Assembly: GCA_021768705.1 (NCBI GenBank)
Contig: JAETUG010000001.1
Span: forward strand, 124,001-188,000
Direction of reading: 5' to 3'
DNA length: 64,000 nucleotides
Origin: Bacillota bacterium
GTDB lineage: Bacteria; Bacillota; Clostridia; Lachnospirales; Anaerotignaceae
Shown piece by piece: positions 9,884 through 17,978 of the stretch (position 1 is the first letter of the stretch; the number at the start of each line of letters is the position of its first letter). The translations under genes were made by a program, and so were the position numbers. Under the pieces are notes generated by a model that was given only the letters and a program-made list of their open reading frames with translations, searched no databases and was not told where the DNA came from.

Positions 9884-10918
9884 TTATTCTTTTGCCAAAA
9901 AAAGACACGCATCCCCAAAGCTAAAGAAACGGTATCTTTCCCGAACAGCTTCTGCATAGCTGTCCATCACCAATTCCTTCCCCATCAATGCAGAAACCAG
10001 CATGATCAGGGTGGATTCAGGCAGATGGAAATTCGTCACCAGACAATCCACCGCCTTGAATTCGTAGCCGGGATAGATGAAGATTTTCGTCCAACCGCTT
10101 TTCGGCTGAATGATGCCATTTTCATCGGTCACAGATTCCAATGTTCTGGTGCTTGTGGTACCAACGGCGATGATACGGCCGCCGTTTTTCTTTATCTCAT
10201 TCATGATAGCTGCCTGTTCCGGCTCTACCACATAATATTCGGAGTGCATTTCATGATCCAGCACATCATCTACCTTGACAGGTCGGAATGTTCCCAAACC
10301 CACATGCAGCGTTACATGGGCAACCGTTACGCCCATTTCTTCGATTTCCTGCAACAACTCAGGCGTAAAATGGAGCCCCGCTGTAGGCGCTGCCGCAGAG
10401 CCTTCATGTTCCGCATAAACAGTCTGATATCTATTCTTATCCTCCAGCTTATGGGTAATATATGGAGGCAGGGGCATTTCGCCCAGCTCGTCCAAAATCG
10501 TCTCAAACACACCTTCATATTCAAATTTAATGATACGGTTACCGCCTTCGATGACTTCCAGCACTTCCGCCACCAGCTTACCGCCGCCGAAGGAGATCTT
10601 ATCCCCCGGTCTCGCCTTTTTGCCGGGGCGCACCAATACTTCCCATGTATCCAAATCTTTTCTCACGAGAAGAAGGATCTCTATAGCTGCGCCTGTGCCG
10701 ACCCTTTCGCCGTACAATCTGGCAGGCAGCACCTTCGTATTATTGATCACAAGGCAGTCCCCTGCTCTCAGATATTCCTTGATATCTCTGAAATGCCGAT
10801 GTTCTCTTTCGCCGCTGTTCTTATGAACCACCATCAGGCGGCTGGAAGCTCTGTCCTTCAGGGGCTCTTGGGCGATCAGTTCTTCCGGCAGGTCAAAGTA
10901 AAAATCACTTGTTTTCAT
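9884..10918 (-). CDS. queA: S-adenosylmethionine:tRNA ribosyltransferase-isomerase
   Basis: QueA transfers and rearranges ribose from SAM onto preQ1-modified tRNA, making epoxyqueuosine at position 34. The 344 residues are full length, starting [20 protein letters not shown], with [11 protein letters not shown] and [14 protein letters not shown] as strong family signatures. Its ATG overlaps the stop of the upstream small gene by four bases (ATGA), so translation is probably coupled. It is the last gene of the unit beginning with the SpoIID-domain protein. No tgt is adjacent. Confidence 0.97.
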   Translation of the reverse strand: MKTSDFYFDLPEELIAQEPLKDRASSRLMVVHKNSGEREHRHFRDIKEYLRAGDCLVINNTKVLPARLYGERVGTGAAIEILLLVRKDLDTWEVLVRPGKKARPGDKISFGGGKLVAEVLEVIEGGNRIIKFEYEGVFETILDELGEMPLPPYITHKLEDKNRYQTVYAEHEGSAAAPTAGLHFTPELLQEIEEMGVTVAHVTLHVGLGTFRPVKVDDVLDHEMHSEYYVVEPEQAAIMNEIKKNGGRIIAVGTTSTRTLESVTDENGIIQPKSGWTKIFIYPGYEFKAVDCLVTNFHLPESTLIMLVSALMGKELVMDSYAEAVRERYRFFSFGDACLFLAKE

Positions 10919-11193
10919 CTTGTTCCTTTCATTAAATATGTCTCAGCATATTTGATACCAATAATCTTCAGCATTTCCTTCCGATAGGTGATCGTCGCAT
11001 CATCGGGCAGGTAATCGAAGCCCTCGATATCATAATCATGCAGCACATAATGTTCTTCCATATCCTGAGAATTGATCGTAACCTCAGGGTCTGTTAATTT
11101 ACGTACGATATCCACTACTTCACATTCAGGGTCATCGGAAACAGCACGCATGATCTGTGCAATTTCATGGTCTTTCAGTCTTTTTACAAACAT
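10915..11193 (-). CDS. Small conserved protein, paralogue of the upstream gene
   Basis: A 92-residue acidic cytoplasmic protein I do not recognise. It begins [15 protein letters not shown] and contains SDDPE and [12 protein letters not shown]. It shares a spaced pattern with its upstream neighbour: MF--L---I--IM--SDD, then E-Y-LHDY-I-G, then a YA--YL ending. Start 11193 follows AAGGGAGGGAAAGAT; an earlier in-frame codon would lie in the preceding gene's territory. It has no signal peptide or membrane segment. Its stop overlaps queA, and it is co-transcribed with it. Confidence 0.8.
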   Translation of the reverse strand: MFVKRLKDHEIAQIMRAVSDDPECEVVDIVRKLTDPEVTINSQDMEEHYVLHDYDIEGFDYLPDDATITYRKEMLKIIGIKYAETYLMKGTR

Positions 11194-11206
11194 ATCTTTC
11201 CCTCCC

Positions 11207-11509
11207 TTAATGCTCCAGCAGATATTGGATAGCATAGTCAGCACCAAACCATTTATACATCAAAGTCCTGTAAACATAGTCAGAACCGGCACCGGCACGG
11301 TTTTTGCCTCTGATATAGTAATCATGCAGCTGATAGGTTTCGATATCTTCCTGAAATTTTGCCGTCACCTCTGGCACATTGGAAACCGCAACGGCATCCT
11401 CGAAGCTGCTATCGTATGTACGAATCTTCAAAATCGTCAGCTCCCCATCATCGGAGATCACATTCATGACTTCTCTGATCTGCGCTTCCGTCAGTTTTTC
11501 GCAAAACAT
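11207..11509 (-). CDS. Small conserved protein, tandem paralogue
   Basis: A 100-residue protein of unknown function that looks like a diverged duplicate of the next gene: both open MF---L---I--(I/V)M--(V/I)SDD and end with (T/H)Y-LHDY-I-G ... Y---M ... YA--YL. The start is fixed by GAGGAGGAATGAGAA, which lies inside the end of the preceding gene. A 13-base gap separates it from its paralogue. No catalytic motif is visible; conservation of HDY might hint at a small binding domain, but that is speculation. Confidence 0.8.
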   Translation of the reverse strand: MFCEKLTEAQIREVMNVISDDGELTILKIRTYDSSFEDAVAVSNVPEVTAKFQEDIETYQLHDYYIRGKNRAGAGSDYVYRTLMYKWFGADYAIQYLLEH

Positions 11510-11512
11510 TTC

Positions 11513-11773
11513 TCATTCCTCCTCGTTCCAGTCCTTTTCAATGGCTTCCCAGAGTTCTGTCTTTCCCACGCCAAGCAAAGCATCCCGCACCGCTTCTTTC
11601 GTTGGTTCGATGGGTCGGTGCATCCCGCCGCATCGCAGCCCCTCGTCCAGATAAAGCCAAAGCTCTTCTCCTTTGGGTTCCTCAAACAAGTCACAATCGG
11701 AAAAAACGACAGTATTTCCTTTTCCATCCTGCCAACCCTTTTTAGAAAGCAGAAATCTTCTCAAATCTTTCAT
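11513..11773 (-). CDS. Small hypothetical protein
   Basis: An 86-residue protein starting MKDLRRFLLSKKGWQDG, with no family I recognise. It is acidic towards the C-terminus (ending KDWNEEE) and has two Cys residues (one in SDCD, one in LRCGG). Start 11773 is preferred because GGGG lies at good spacing; an ATG nine bases earlier sits directly on that GGGG. It lies 18 bases after the SpoIID gene and 3 bases before the next start, so it is part of the same transcript. Confidence 0.7.
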   Translation of the reverse strand: MKDLRRFLLSKKGWQDGKGNTVVFSDCDLFEEPKGEELWLYLDEGLRCGGMHRPIEPTKEAVRDALLGVGKTELWEAIEKDWNEEE

Positions 11774-11791
11774 CTGTCTCATCCCCGATCA

Positions 11792-13402
11792 TCAATCTTC
11801 GATAGTGATGTCTGTATAATAATGATGCAGGATATCTTCATAATCATAGCCCATCTGTGCCATGGACTGGGCGCCCTTCTGGCTCATGCCAACACCATGA
11901 CCGATGCCAATGCCTTCGAATACAAATTTATCGTTTTTCACAGTGCTGATATGTACAGTATATACTTCATAGTCACCATTATCCACGGAAACAGAAGGTT
12001 GATTTGCAGATCCTTTCCCTTCCACATCTACAGACAGGTTTTTGCCATTCAGATAGGACAGTGCCCCTTCTGTTTTTACAATAATCCCCTGACTTGCCGC
12101 CGCCGCCATTAGACTGCCGCCTTTTGCAGATGCAGTCGTCTGCGTTGCTGTAGATACTGTGCCACCATACTGACCGATCTCTCCGCCTTTGCCATTGATG
12201 GTAAACATTTTCCCTGGCAAGCTGCCGCAGGCAGAGGAAAAATAAGTACGAATGTTTTCCTTTGTCAATGTTTTTGTACCTCTTGTGCCAACGATCTGCA
12301 ATTCCTGCACACGACCGCCGGTAGAAAGCTTTGTGATGACGATATCTTTTGCCTCGCCAATGCCTGCCCCCTTGGCGTTCAGCAAATCTGTCAATTCATC
12401 CAGTGTCAGTTCCCTTTTCCAGCTATTATCCCCATATTCGCCCAATTCAGGCACCGCACGGAGATAAGGCACTACTGTATTCCATACATTTTCACTATTC
12501 TCCGTATAACCTCCTGTGGAAGCAGAGAACACCGCTTCAATCGGCGAACCGTTGTAGCAGGCAAATTCCCCTGCTGTAGCATCTACTGCCGCTGTGGTAG
12601 ATGCAGCTTCATTGCTGTAGCCTTTGTATACCTGACAGGCTGTGGTATCGCAAAGCTGATAGCCGCTGCCCGTATGGGCACCCAATTTCGTCATAGCATA
12701 GGTCCTCGCTGCCACCGCCTGCGCCTTCAATGCTTCGCTTGCGTAACTCTGGGGCATTTCGGAAGGTACGACTCCATAAAGATATTCTTCCAGACCAACG
12801 ATATTTACCGCTGTCATCGTTGCACCATTGACGGAGAAGGTCAGCATACCCCGGTAAGGCATACTATTCACCTTAAAGGTATCCTCTACATTGCCGCCCA
12901 TCAGTGCCGCATCTTCTGGCACAATAACGGGGGCTTCACCGCCGATTATGCTATAGCCCTCAAAATTGGATACTCTTCTTGTATCCGTATTCAATACTGA
13001 TTCTATTTTCGAAGCAGAGGCATCTTTTACATAGACCGTCCAGTCCTGCCTATTGATATATGCCGCATAGGCATCCAGCCCCATTTCGGACAATTCTTTT
13101 GCCAAATCTAAAGCATCCTCACAGTCCATTTCCTCATCAATGGAGATAAATTCCCCTGTGGCAGGCTTCGCCGTAAAAATACCACCGGAGGTGATCACAC
13201 CGCCTTCTTCAAAATCGCCGTTTTCTTCCTTACCAATGTGCAGCTCCCATACGCCAATGCTGGCAGAGGATACATTTTTACAAATAGATTCCAACCCAAC
13301 ACGGACGGTATCAGGCACATTGTATGCCATTGCTTCCACGGGAGCTGCGCTCAAAAGCATGGCACAGGCCAGAATAGAAGCAAGCTGTTTTTTTCCTTTC
13401 AT
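11792..13402 (-). CDS. Secreted SpoIID/LytB domain protein
   Basis: A 536-residue exported protein with the SpoIID/LytB amidase-enhancer domain. SpoIID is a peptidoglycan lytic transglycosylase active during spore engulfment. A signal peptide runs from MKGKKQLAS to about AMA. The catalytic-region motif VVPSEMP (Glu) is followed by LKAQAVAARTYA, and IGHGVGMSQKGAQSMA lies near the C-terminus. It is longer than classical SpoIID (about 340) because of an N-terminal region of about 170 residues. Start 13402 follows AGGAGGGGTAAAT. It heads a unit ending in queA. It may be a vegetative SpoIID-like wall enzyme rather than spoIID itself. Confidence 0.9.
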   Translation of the reverse strand: MKGKKQLASILACAMLLSAAPVEAMAYNVPDTVRVGLESICKNVSSASIGVWELHIGKEENGDFEEGGVITSGGIFTAKPATGEFISIDEEMDCEDALDLAKELSEMGLDAYAAYINRQDWTVYVKDASASKIESVLNTDTRRVSNFEGYSIIGGEAPVIVPEDAALMGGNVEDTFKVNSMPYRGMLTFSVNGATMTAVNIVGLEEYLYGVVPSEMPQSYASEALKAQAVAARTYAMTKLGAHTGSGYQLCDTTACQVYKGYSNEAASTTAAVDATAGEFACYNGSPIEAVFSASTGGYTENSENVWNTVVPYLRAVPELGEYGDNSWKRELTLDELTDLLNAKGAGIGEAKDIVITKLSTGGRVQELQIVGTRGTKTLTKENIRTYFSSACGSLPGKMFTINGKGGEIGQYGGTVSTATQTTASAKGGSLMAAAASQGIIVKTEGALSYLNGKNLSVDVEGKGSANQPSVSVDNGDYEVYTVHISTVKNDKFVFEGIGIGHGVGMSQKGAQSMAQMGYDYEDILHHYYTDITIED

Positions 13403-13459
13403 ATTTACCCCTCCTGTTTTGGAGATTTTATTTACGAACTTCTCGCATATTATCATTTG

Positions 13460-13510
13460 ATTATACCACATCTTTCTATTTTCTGACAGCACTATTTCTA
13501 TTTTCTGTCA
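13460..13510 (-). promoter_or_regulatory. SpoIID-unit promoter with phased direct repeats
   Basis: On the minus strand, TGTCAG (13488-13483) and TATAAT (13465-13460) are 17 bases apart. Two 16-base direct repeats, plus-strand TTTCTATTTTCTGACA (13473-13488) and TTTCTATTTTCTGTCA (13495-13510), differ at one base and start 22 bases apart, two helical turns. One covers the -35 box and the other lies just upstream, suggesting a tandem regulator site. Confidence 0.6.
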
Positions 13511-13629
13511 CAAAAAATTTTTCCAAAAAATATTAAAAATATCTGTCTGTTACCAATTGCAGAGGAACAGGGCCTTTACCATGTGCATATCCAGTTTTTC
13601 ATCAATAGAGATGCAATCCTCCATGGCAA

Positions 13630-13672
13630 AGAAAAAGCAGGACGGCATAGCCTTTTGACTATACCGCCCTGC
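13630..13672 (-). terminator. Terminator of the NlpC/P60 gene
   Basis: On the minus strand a 14-bp stem (13672-13659 with 13650-13637, including two G-U pairs) with an eight-base loop is followed by CTTTTTCTTT. The wobble pairs form only in minus-strand RNA, which fixes the orientation. Confidence 0.8.
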
Positions 13673-13728
13673 GATCATAAAATGCCTTCTTTAATTAGTG
13701 TACCGTCAAATGGGACGAGAGCGATTTT

Positions 13729-14841
13729 TTACTTCAATACTCGTCTTGCTGTTACGTATGTATTTGCGCTGTAGCTGCTGCTCAGGCTTGTCACCGTTAC
13801 GCCATAAGCCGCACCGTCTGTGGAATGTACGTATGTTCCATCGCCGCAGTAGATACCAACATGAGAAATGCCGCTGTTGCCGCCGCTGTTGAAGAATACC
13901 AGATCGCCGGCCTGCAGATCGGATTTGGAAACTTCCACGCCATTGCTTGCCATAGATGCGGAAGATCTGTTCAGAGAAATACCAAAGTTTTTATAAACAG
14001 CATATACGAAACCGGAGCAGTCAACGCCTGTGTTCAGATTCGTACCGCCCCATACATAGGGAGTACCGATGAACTGCTTGCCGTATGCAACCACTTCTGC
14101 CCCTTTGGAGGAAGCAGCAGAACGTGTGGTTTTCGCGCCTGTTCTGACGGAAAGGTAATCTGCACTAACGTAGCCCTTCTGACCGTCATCCGTAACAACT
14201 TTGATCCAATCTTGACCAACTCTGTCTACATCTATTTCTGTGCCATAGGGCAGAACTGCCAAAACAGCAGAATTGGTAGATGCTTCTTTTCTCAGCTTCA
14301 AGCCTGTTTCAGCTGTAACGACACCGTAGGTAGATTCCAGTTTCTGTTCCTGTTCCAATTCGTTGGCAATCTCGGGAACATATTTCACATAATCACCGGA
14401 TACATAATCCTTGCTGACATAAGCAGAACCGCCTTTGTGGGAAACACGATACCAGCTGTCATTCTGACCTGTCACTGTTACATAATCGCCATCACCATAT
14501 TTGCCCAGAGAATCAGAAGACGTAGTAGCCTTTTCTCTCAGGTTTACGCCGGAACCATCAATATTCGCATCTGCTTTTGTCATTTCAAAATACTCTGCGA
14601 AAACAAAGCCTGTCTCGCCATTATAGGAAATTTTGAACCAATCACCCGTTTTATCCAAAACGTCATATTCTGTACCTGTATTAATCTTGCCCAGAACATT
14701 TGCGCTTGTGCTTGCATCGCTACGTACATTTACGTTTGTACCGGAAGCTTGTCCTGCGTTAGCGGCAAAAGCTGTTGCCGCACCCATAACTACAAAAGCA
14801 GCAGTCAGGCAAATTTGTTTGATCATCTTATGTAAGCCCAT
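13729..14841 (-). CDS. Secreted SH3-domain NlpC/P60 peptidoglycan endopeptidase
   Basis: A 370-residue cell-wall hydrolase predicted to cut stem-peptide cross-links. The signal peptide spans about residues 1-26 (ending TAFAA). Three bacterial SH3 repeats follow at about 28-87, 95-150 and 175-235, each with NVRS/NLRE/KLRK-type starts, for wall binding. The NlpC/P60 domain (about 245-370) has catalytic Cys275 in TGVDCSGF, His327 in SHVGIYCG and a third polar residue near VHS. Start 14841 is set by GGAGGAGAATCCA. It has a near-consensus promoter and a WalR-like box, fitting an essential wall-homeostasis regulon. Confidence 0.95.
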   Translation of the reverse strand: MGLHKMIKQICLTAAFVVMGAATAFAANAGQASGTNVNVRSDASTSANVLGKINTGTEYDVLDKTGDWFKISYNGETGFVFAEYFEMTKADANIDGSGVNLREKATTSSDSLGKYGDGDYVTVTGQNDSWYRVSHKGGSAYVSKDYVSGDYVKYVPEIANELEQEQKLESTYGVVTAETGLKLRKEASTNSAVLAVLPYGTEIDVDRVGQDWIKVVTDDGQKGYVSADYLSVRTGAKTTRSAASSKGAEVVAYGKQFIGTPYVWGGTNLNTGVDCSGFVYAVYKNFGISLNRSSASMASNGVEVSKSDLQAGDLVFFNSGGNSGISHVGIYCGDGTYVHSTDGAAYGVTVTSLSSSYSANTYVTARRVLK

Positions 14842-14874
14842 TGGATTCTCCTCCAAACTATTTTCTTCGAAATT

Positions 14875-14891
14875 GTTACAATTCTGTTACA
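14875..14891 (-). promoter_or_regulatory. WalR-like box (TGTAAC-N5-TGTAAC)
   Basis: The minus strand carries TGTAAC AGAAT TGTAAC, an exact match to the WalR (YycF) consensus TGTWAH-N5-TGTWAH. It lies a few bases downstream of the -10 box, around the likely transcription start, in front of an NlpC/P60 hydrolase, a typical WalR target class. The position suggests repression. Confidence 0.6.
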
Positions 14892-14894
14892 TTT

Positions 14895-14923
14895 AGTATA
14901 TAAAAAAGTAATAAACCTGTCAA
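14895..14923 (-). promoter_or_regulatory. Promoter of the NlpC/P60 gene
   Basis: Minus-strand TTGACA (14923-14918), 17-base spacer, TATACT (14900-14895). Confidence 0.8.
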
Positions 14924-15062
14924 TCGTTTTCTGAAAAGTTTACATTAAATTTTCGCACTTTCAGATGAAAAAACCAAAAAAACCGACTTTTTTCACTTTC
15001 TAAATTGACATAGCTTTTCATTTATCTTTTTGTATAAAGAAAATTCAATTTTTTAAGACTTT

Positions 15063-16553
15063 TTAAAGTTCCACAATTTTCCCTGCAATTTTCTGGCAGA
15101 ATACGGCATCATGCTCTACCAAAAGCAATGTGGGTCTATATTTTTGTAACAATTCTTCAATCTGTATTCTGGAAAAAACATCAATAAAATTCAAAGGCTC
15201 GTCCCAAATATACAGATGCGCTTCTTCACATAGACTGCGGGCAATCAAAACTTTTTTCTTCTGCCCATCACTGAAATCCTCCATCCGCTTATCGAATTGC
15301 TCCCGGGAAAAACCAAGTTTCCGCAGGATGGCTTTAAAAAGACTTTCATCAATACCATATTCTTCTGCATAGTCCCGCAGATTCCCCTTCAGACCATCGG
15401 TCTTCTGGGGCACATAAGAAATCTTCAGACCTGTTGCCTTGCGAAGTTCCCCCGTCATATCCACGGGTTCCCCATAAATCAGCTTCAGGATGGTGGATTT
15501 TCCGCAGCCGTTTTTTCCCCGCAGAGCCACCTGTTCCCCTACTTCGATCTCAAAGGTAACCCCTTCGCAGACGGTCTTTTCGCCATACCGCACAGCCACA
15601 TCCTTTAGATAGACCACAGGGGTCTGGCGGGCTTTCAAAGGAGATAGTTTCAAATCTTCGGTGGTATCGATATTCCGCAGCAGTTCGGATTTTTCTTCCC
15701 TAGCCGCTTCCTGTCTGCGTTCCATATTTTTTGCCCGCTGCATCATTTTTTCCGCCTTATGACCAATATAGCCCTTATCTACCTTCACGCCTGCCTCTTT
15801 CGGACGTCGTCTGCCTGCATTTTTTGTTTTTTCCACCTGTTCAGACCAGCGTGAGGTCTGCTTCGCTGCTTTTTCCAGCCGTTTGATATCCTTCCTCAGC
15901 TTCTCGTTTTCAGAAAATTCATAGGCATCCTGCCTGTTCTTGTTTTCCTTCCAAGAAGAGAAATTTCCCCGCTGCACTTCAATAGTATTGCGGTTGATGG
16001 CAAGGACATGGTCGATACATGCATCCAGCAGATTTCTGTCATGGGAAACCAAAATAAATCCCTTTTTCTGCTGCAGATATTTGCTGATGGCCTTTCTCCC
16101 TTCCAAGTCCAAATGGTTTGTGGGCTCATCAATGAGCAGAAAGGCATGTTCCTTCAAAAACAACGCCGCCAGCAAAGCCTTTACCTGTTCTCCATTGGAA
16201 AGTGTATCAAAGGGCCGCCAAAGGGCATCCTCTTCCATATCGATGCGAGATATTTCTCTGATGATTTCCCAATCCTCGCACAGAGGGCAAATTTCTCGCA
16301 GAATATCTATCGTGAGCCATTCCTTATGCTCCACTTCGTAGGGGAAATAGGCAAATTCCATATCCCCCGAGATCGTGCCGCTGTATTCATATTTGCCCAT
16401 CAGCAATTTCAGAAAAGTCGTTTTTCCTCTTCCGTTTCTGCCAATGAGCCCCAACTTCCAATCCGTATCCAAACGGAAGCTGACATTTTCAAAAATGTTG
16501 TCATAACTGCCTTCGTAAGCAAAGGTCAGATCTGTAACCTGAATATAAGACAT
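15063..16553 (-). CDS. ABC-F ribosomal protection protein, Lsa-like
   Basis: A 496-residue soluble protein with two ATP-binding cassettes and no membrane domain. ABC-F proteins of this type bind the ribosomal E site and dislodge lincosamides, streptogramin A or pleuromutilins. First cassette: Walker A GRNGRGKTT (38-46), signature LSNGEQ (118-123), DEPTNHLDL (142-150). A charged linker (about 195-300) forms the tip reaching toward the peptidyl-transferase centre. Second cassette: GKNGCGKST (346-354), FSDGQ (427-431), DEPLNFID (451-458). Start 16553 follows AAGGAGGTCACT. I judge it Lsa-like from overall sequence, so the drug spectrum is inferred. A leader with a small ORF and an attenuator-like hairpin lies upstream, as expected for drug-inducible control. 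Confidence 0.88.
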   Translation of the reverse strand: MSYIQVTDLTFAYEGSYDNIFENVSFRLDTDWKLGLIGRNGRGKTTFLKLLMGKYEYSGTISGDMEFAYFPYEVEHKEWLTIDILREICPLCEDWEIIREISRIDMEEDALWRPFDTLSNGEQVKALLAALFLKEHAFLLIDEPTNHLDLEGRKAISKYLQQKKGFILVSHDRNLLDACIDHVLAINRNTIEVQRGNFSSWKENKNRQDAYEFSENEKLRKDIKRLEKAAKQTSRWSEQVEKTKNAGRRRPKEAGVKVDKGYIGHKAEKMMQRAKNMERRQEAAREEKSELLRNIDTTEDLKLSPLKARQTPVVYLKDVAVRYGEKTVCEGVTFEIEVGEQVALRGKNGCGKSTILKLIYGEPVDMTGELRKATGLKISYVPQKTDGLKGNLRDYAEEYGIDESLFKAILRKLGFSREQFDKRMEDFSDGQKKKVLIARSLCEEAHLYIWDEPLNFIDVFSRIQIEELLQKYRPTLLLVEHDAVFCQKIAGKIVEL

Positions 16554-16570
16554 AGTGACCTCCTTGTTTT

Positions 16571-16620
16571 CATAAAATACAAAGCCACAGGAAAACAAAT
16601 TCCCATGGCTTTACACTCTC
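16571..16620 (-). promoter_or_regulatory. Attenuator hairpin before the ABC-F gene
   Basis: On the minus strand AAAGCCA (16612-16606) pairs with TGGCTTT (16587-16581), extended inward by TGGGAA/TTCCTG pairs, followed by GTATTTTAT. It ends about 18 bases before the Shine-Dalgarno sequence. Its 3' arm contains TTGTTTTCCTG (16598-16588), which is perfectly complementary to CAGGAAAACAA inside the upstream small ORF (16688-16678), an obvious antiterminator. TTGTTTTC can also pair with GAAAACAA immediately before the Shine-Dalgarno sequence. Confidence 0.65.
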
Positions 16621-16647
16621 ACGAAAACAGACAGAACCGTCTTCAAT

Positions 16648-16740
16648 TCATAATATGGACAAAGCTGTAAGATTTTCTTGTTTTCCTGCTGCAGGCATGA
16701 GAAAGAAACAAAGATAAAAACACTTTGTGTAGGGAATCAT
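16648..16740 (-). CDS. Putative leader peptide of the ABC-F gene
   Basis: A 30-codon ORF starting ATG 16740 and ending TGA 16648. The peptide begins MIPYTKC, continues with a hydrophobic CFYLCFFLMPAAGKQ core and ends SIL. Its ribosome binding site is weak (GGTGTGAAAAAGAA). Residues around GKQ are encoded by the bases that can pair with the terminator arm, so a ribosome stalled earlier in the ORF would leave the antiterminator free to form. This is the layout of ribosome-mediated attenuation known for several ABC-F and Erm genes. Translation is not proven. Confidence 0.55.
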   Translation of the reverse strand: MIPYTKCFYLCFFLMPAAGKQENLTALSIL

Positions 16741-16846
16741 TTCTTTTTCACACCGATAAAAATTAGCAAGAAAACTGAATCATCTTTTCAACTCCAATCC
16801 TTTTATTAAACAGTAAAACTATAGCATAAAAACCATTGATACGCAA

Positions 16847-17968
16847 TTATTCTGTCAAAAGTTCTTCCTTAAATTTTCCATTTTCATAGAATAATTGCCC
16901 ATCCGCATAGATTCTGCCTTCTTTGGTCATATCATTGATCATATCCCAATGGATGGCAGATTCATTTTTGCCTCCGGCTTCCTGAAAGGCTTCACCAATA
17001 GCCATATGCATGGAACCACCGATCTTTTCGTCAAACAGAATATTCTTTGTATGTCGCTGGATGCCATAGTTGGTGCCGATGGCAACCTCGCCAAAATAGC
17101 GGGAACCTGCGTCCGTATCAATATAAGAAAGCAGGGTATCCAGCATTTCTCCGTTTTTACAGGAAACATCCATGATGCGCCCTTTTTCTACTGTCAGGCG
17201 CACTTCATAAAATTCATTGCCATTCATAATGGAAGGATAAGAAAAGGTAATATAGCCATTGATACCATCCTCCACGGGAGAAGTGAAGATTTCACCATCA
17301 GGAAAGTTTTCATTGCCACAGCAGTTGATCCATTTTCTGCCTGCAATATTCACACGAATATCCGTATCCTTAGAAAGGATATGCAGTTCCTTTTTCCCAT
17401 CCAGATACTGTACCCATTTTTCCTGCCATGCCGCCATCTCTTCCCATTTTTTCACGGGGTCTGCTTCATTGAGGAAGCCTGCGGTATATACAAAATCCTC
17501 ATATTCCTCCAGACTCATGCCTGCATTTTGCGCATCGCCATTGGTAGGAAACTGGGTGCCGCACCAGCGCAGCTCTCCTGTCCCCATACGTTCGGAATAG
17601 GCTTTGCGATTTTCTCTGTTTGCCAGACGTTTTTGCTTCAGCCGTTCTCCGTCAATGGACTGCATCGTCTTTGTGTTTTCGCTGCCCCATGCGCTCAGCC
17701 ATACATCACTTCTGGCGCAGGCACCAAAACGGATATTTTCACGGGCATACTGTTCTTCCGTACCGTTTTTCAAAATCTCCGCATCCACATCGGGCATATC
17801 TACATAATAATCCACCAGCGCGCCCTGTTTCACCGCTGCCCTTGCCACTGCTTTGATAAAAGGCAAAGCGGCATCCTCTGCGGAAATGGCAACACGGTCA
17901 CCTTTTTTCACTTTTGTAGAGTAATTTACCAGCACATCAGCCAGTTTTTCCAATCTTTCATCTCTCAT
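16847..17968 (-). CDS. M29 family aminopeptidase
   Basis: A 373-residue cytoplasmic metallo-aminopeptidase of the AmpS/PepS/aminopeptidase T family, which removes N-terminal residues from short peptides. The start MRDERLEKLADVLVNYSTKV is typical. Metal-binding residues fall in the C-terminal half: Glu in FGEVAIGTNYGI, His in GIQRHTKN, and SMHMAIGEAF with NESAIHWDMI. Slightly short for the family but with all conserved blocks. GAGGAATGAAAC precedes ATG 17968. The 10-base gap after the cysteine hydrolase suggests one transcript. Confidence 0.92.
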   Translation of the reverse strand: MRDERLEKLADVLVNYSTKVKKGDRVAISAEDAALPFIKAVARAAVKQGALVDYYVDMPDVDAEILKNGTEEQYARENIRFGACARSDVWLSAWGSENTKTMQSIDGERLKQKRLANRENRKAYSERMGTGELRWCGTQFPTNGDAQNAGMSLEEYEDFVYTAGFLNEADPVKKWEEMAAWQEKWVQYLDGKKELHILSKDTDIRVNIAGRKWINCCGNENFPDGEIFTSPVEDGINGYITFSYPSIMNGNEFYEVRLTVEKGRIMDVSCKNGEMLDTLLSYIDTDAGSRYFGEVAIGTNYGIQRHTKNILFDEKIGGSMHMAIGEAFQEAGGKNESAIHWDMINDMTKEGRIYADGQLFYENGKFKEELLTE

Positions 17969-17978
17969 GTTTCATTCC

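Noticed and set aside
15063-16553. Recently acquired mobile resistance gene
   Set aside because: No mobile-element genes or repeats flank the ABC-F gene and its base composition looks like its neighbours; an intrinsic gene is more likely.
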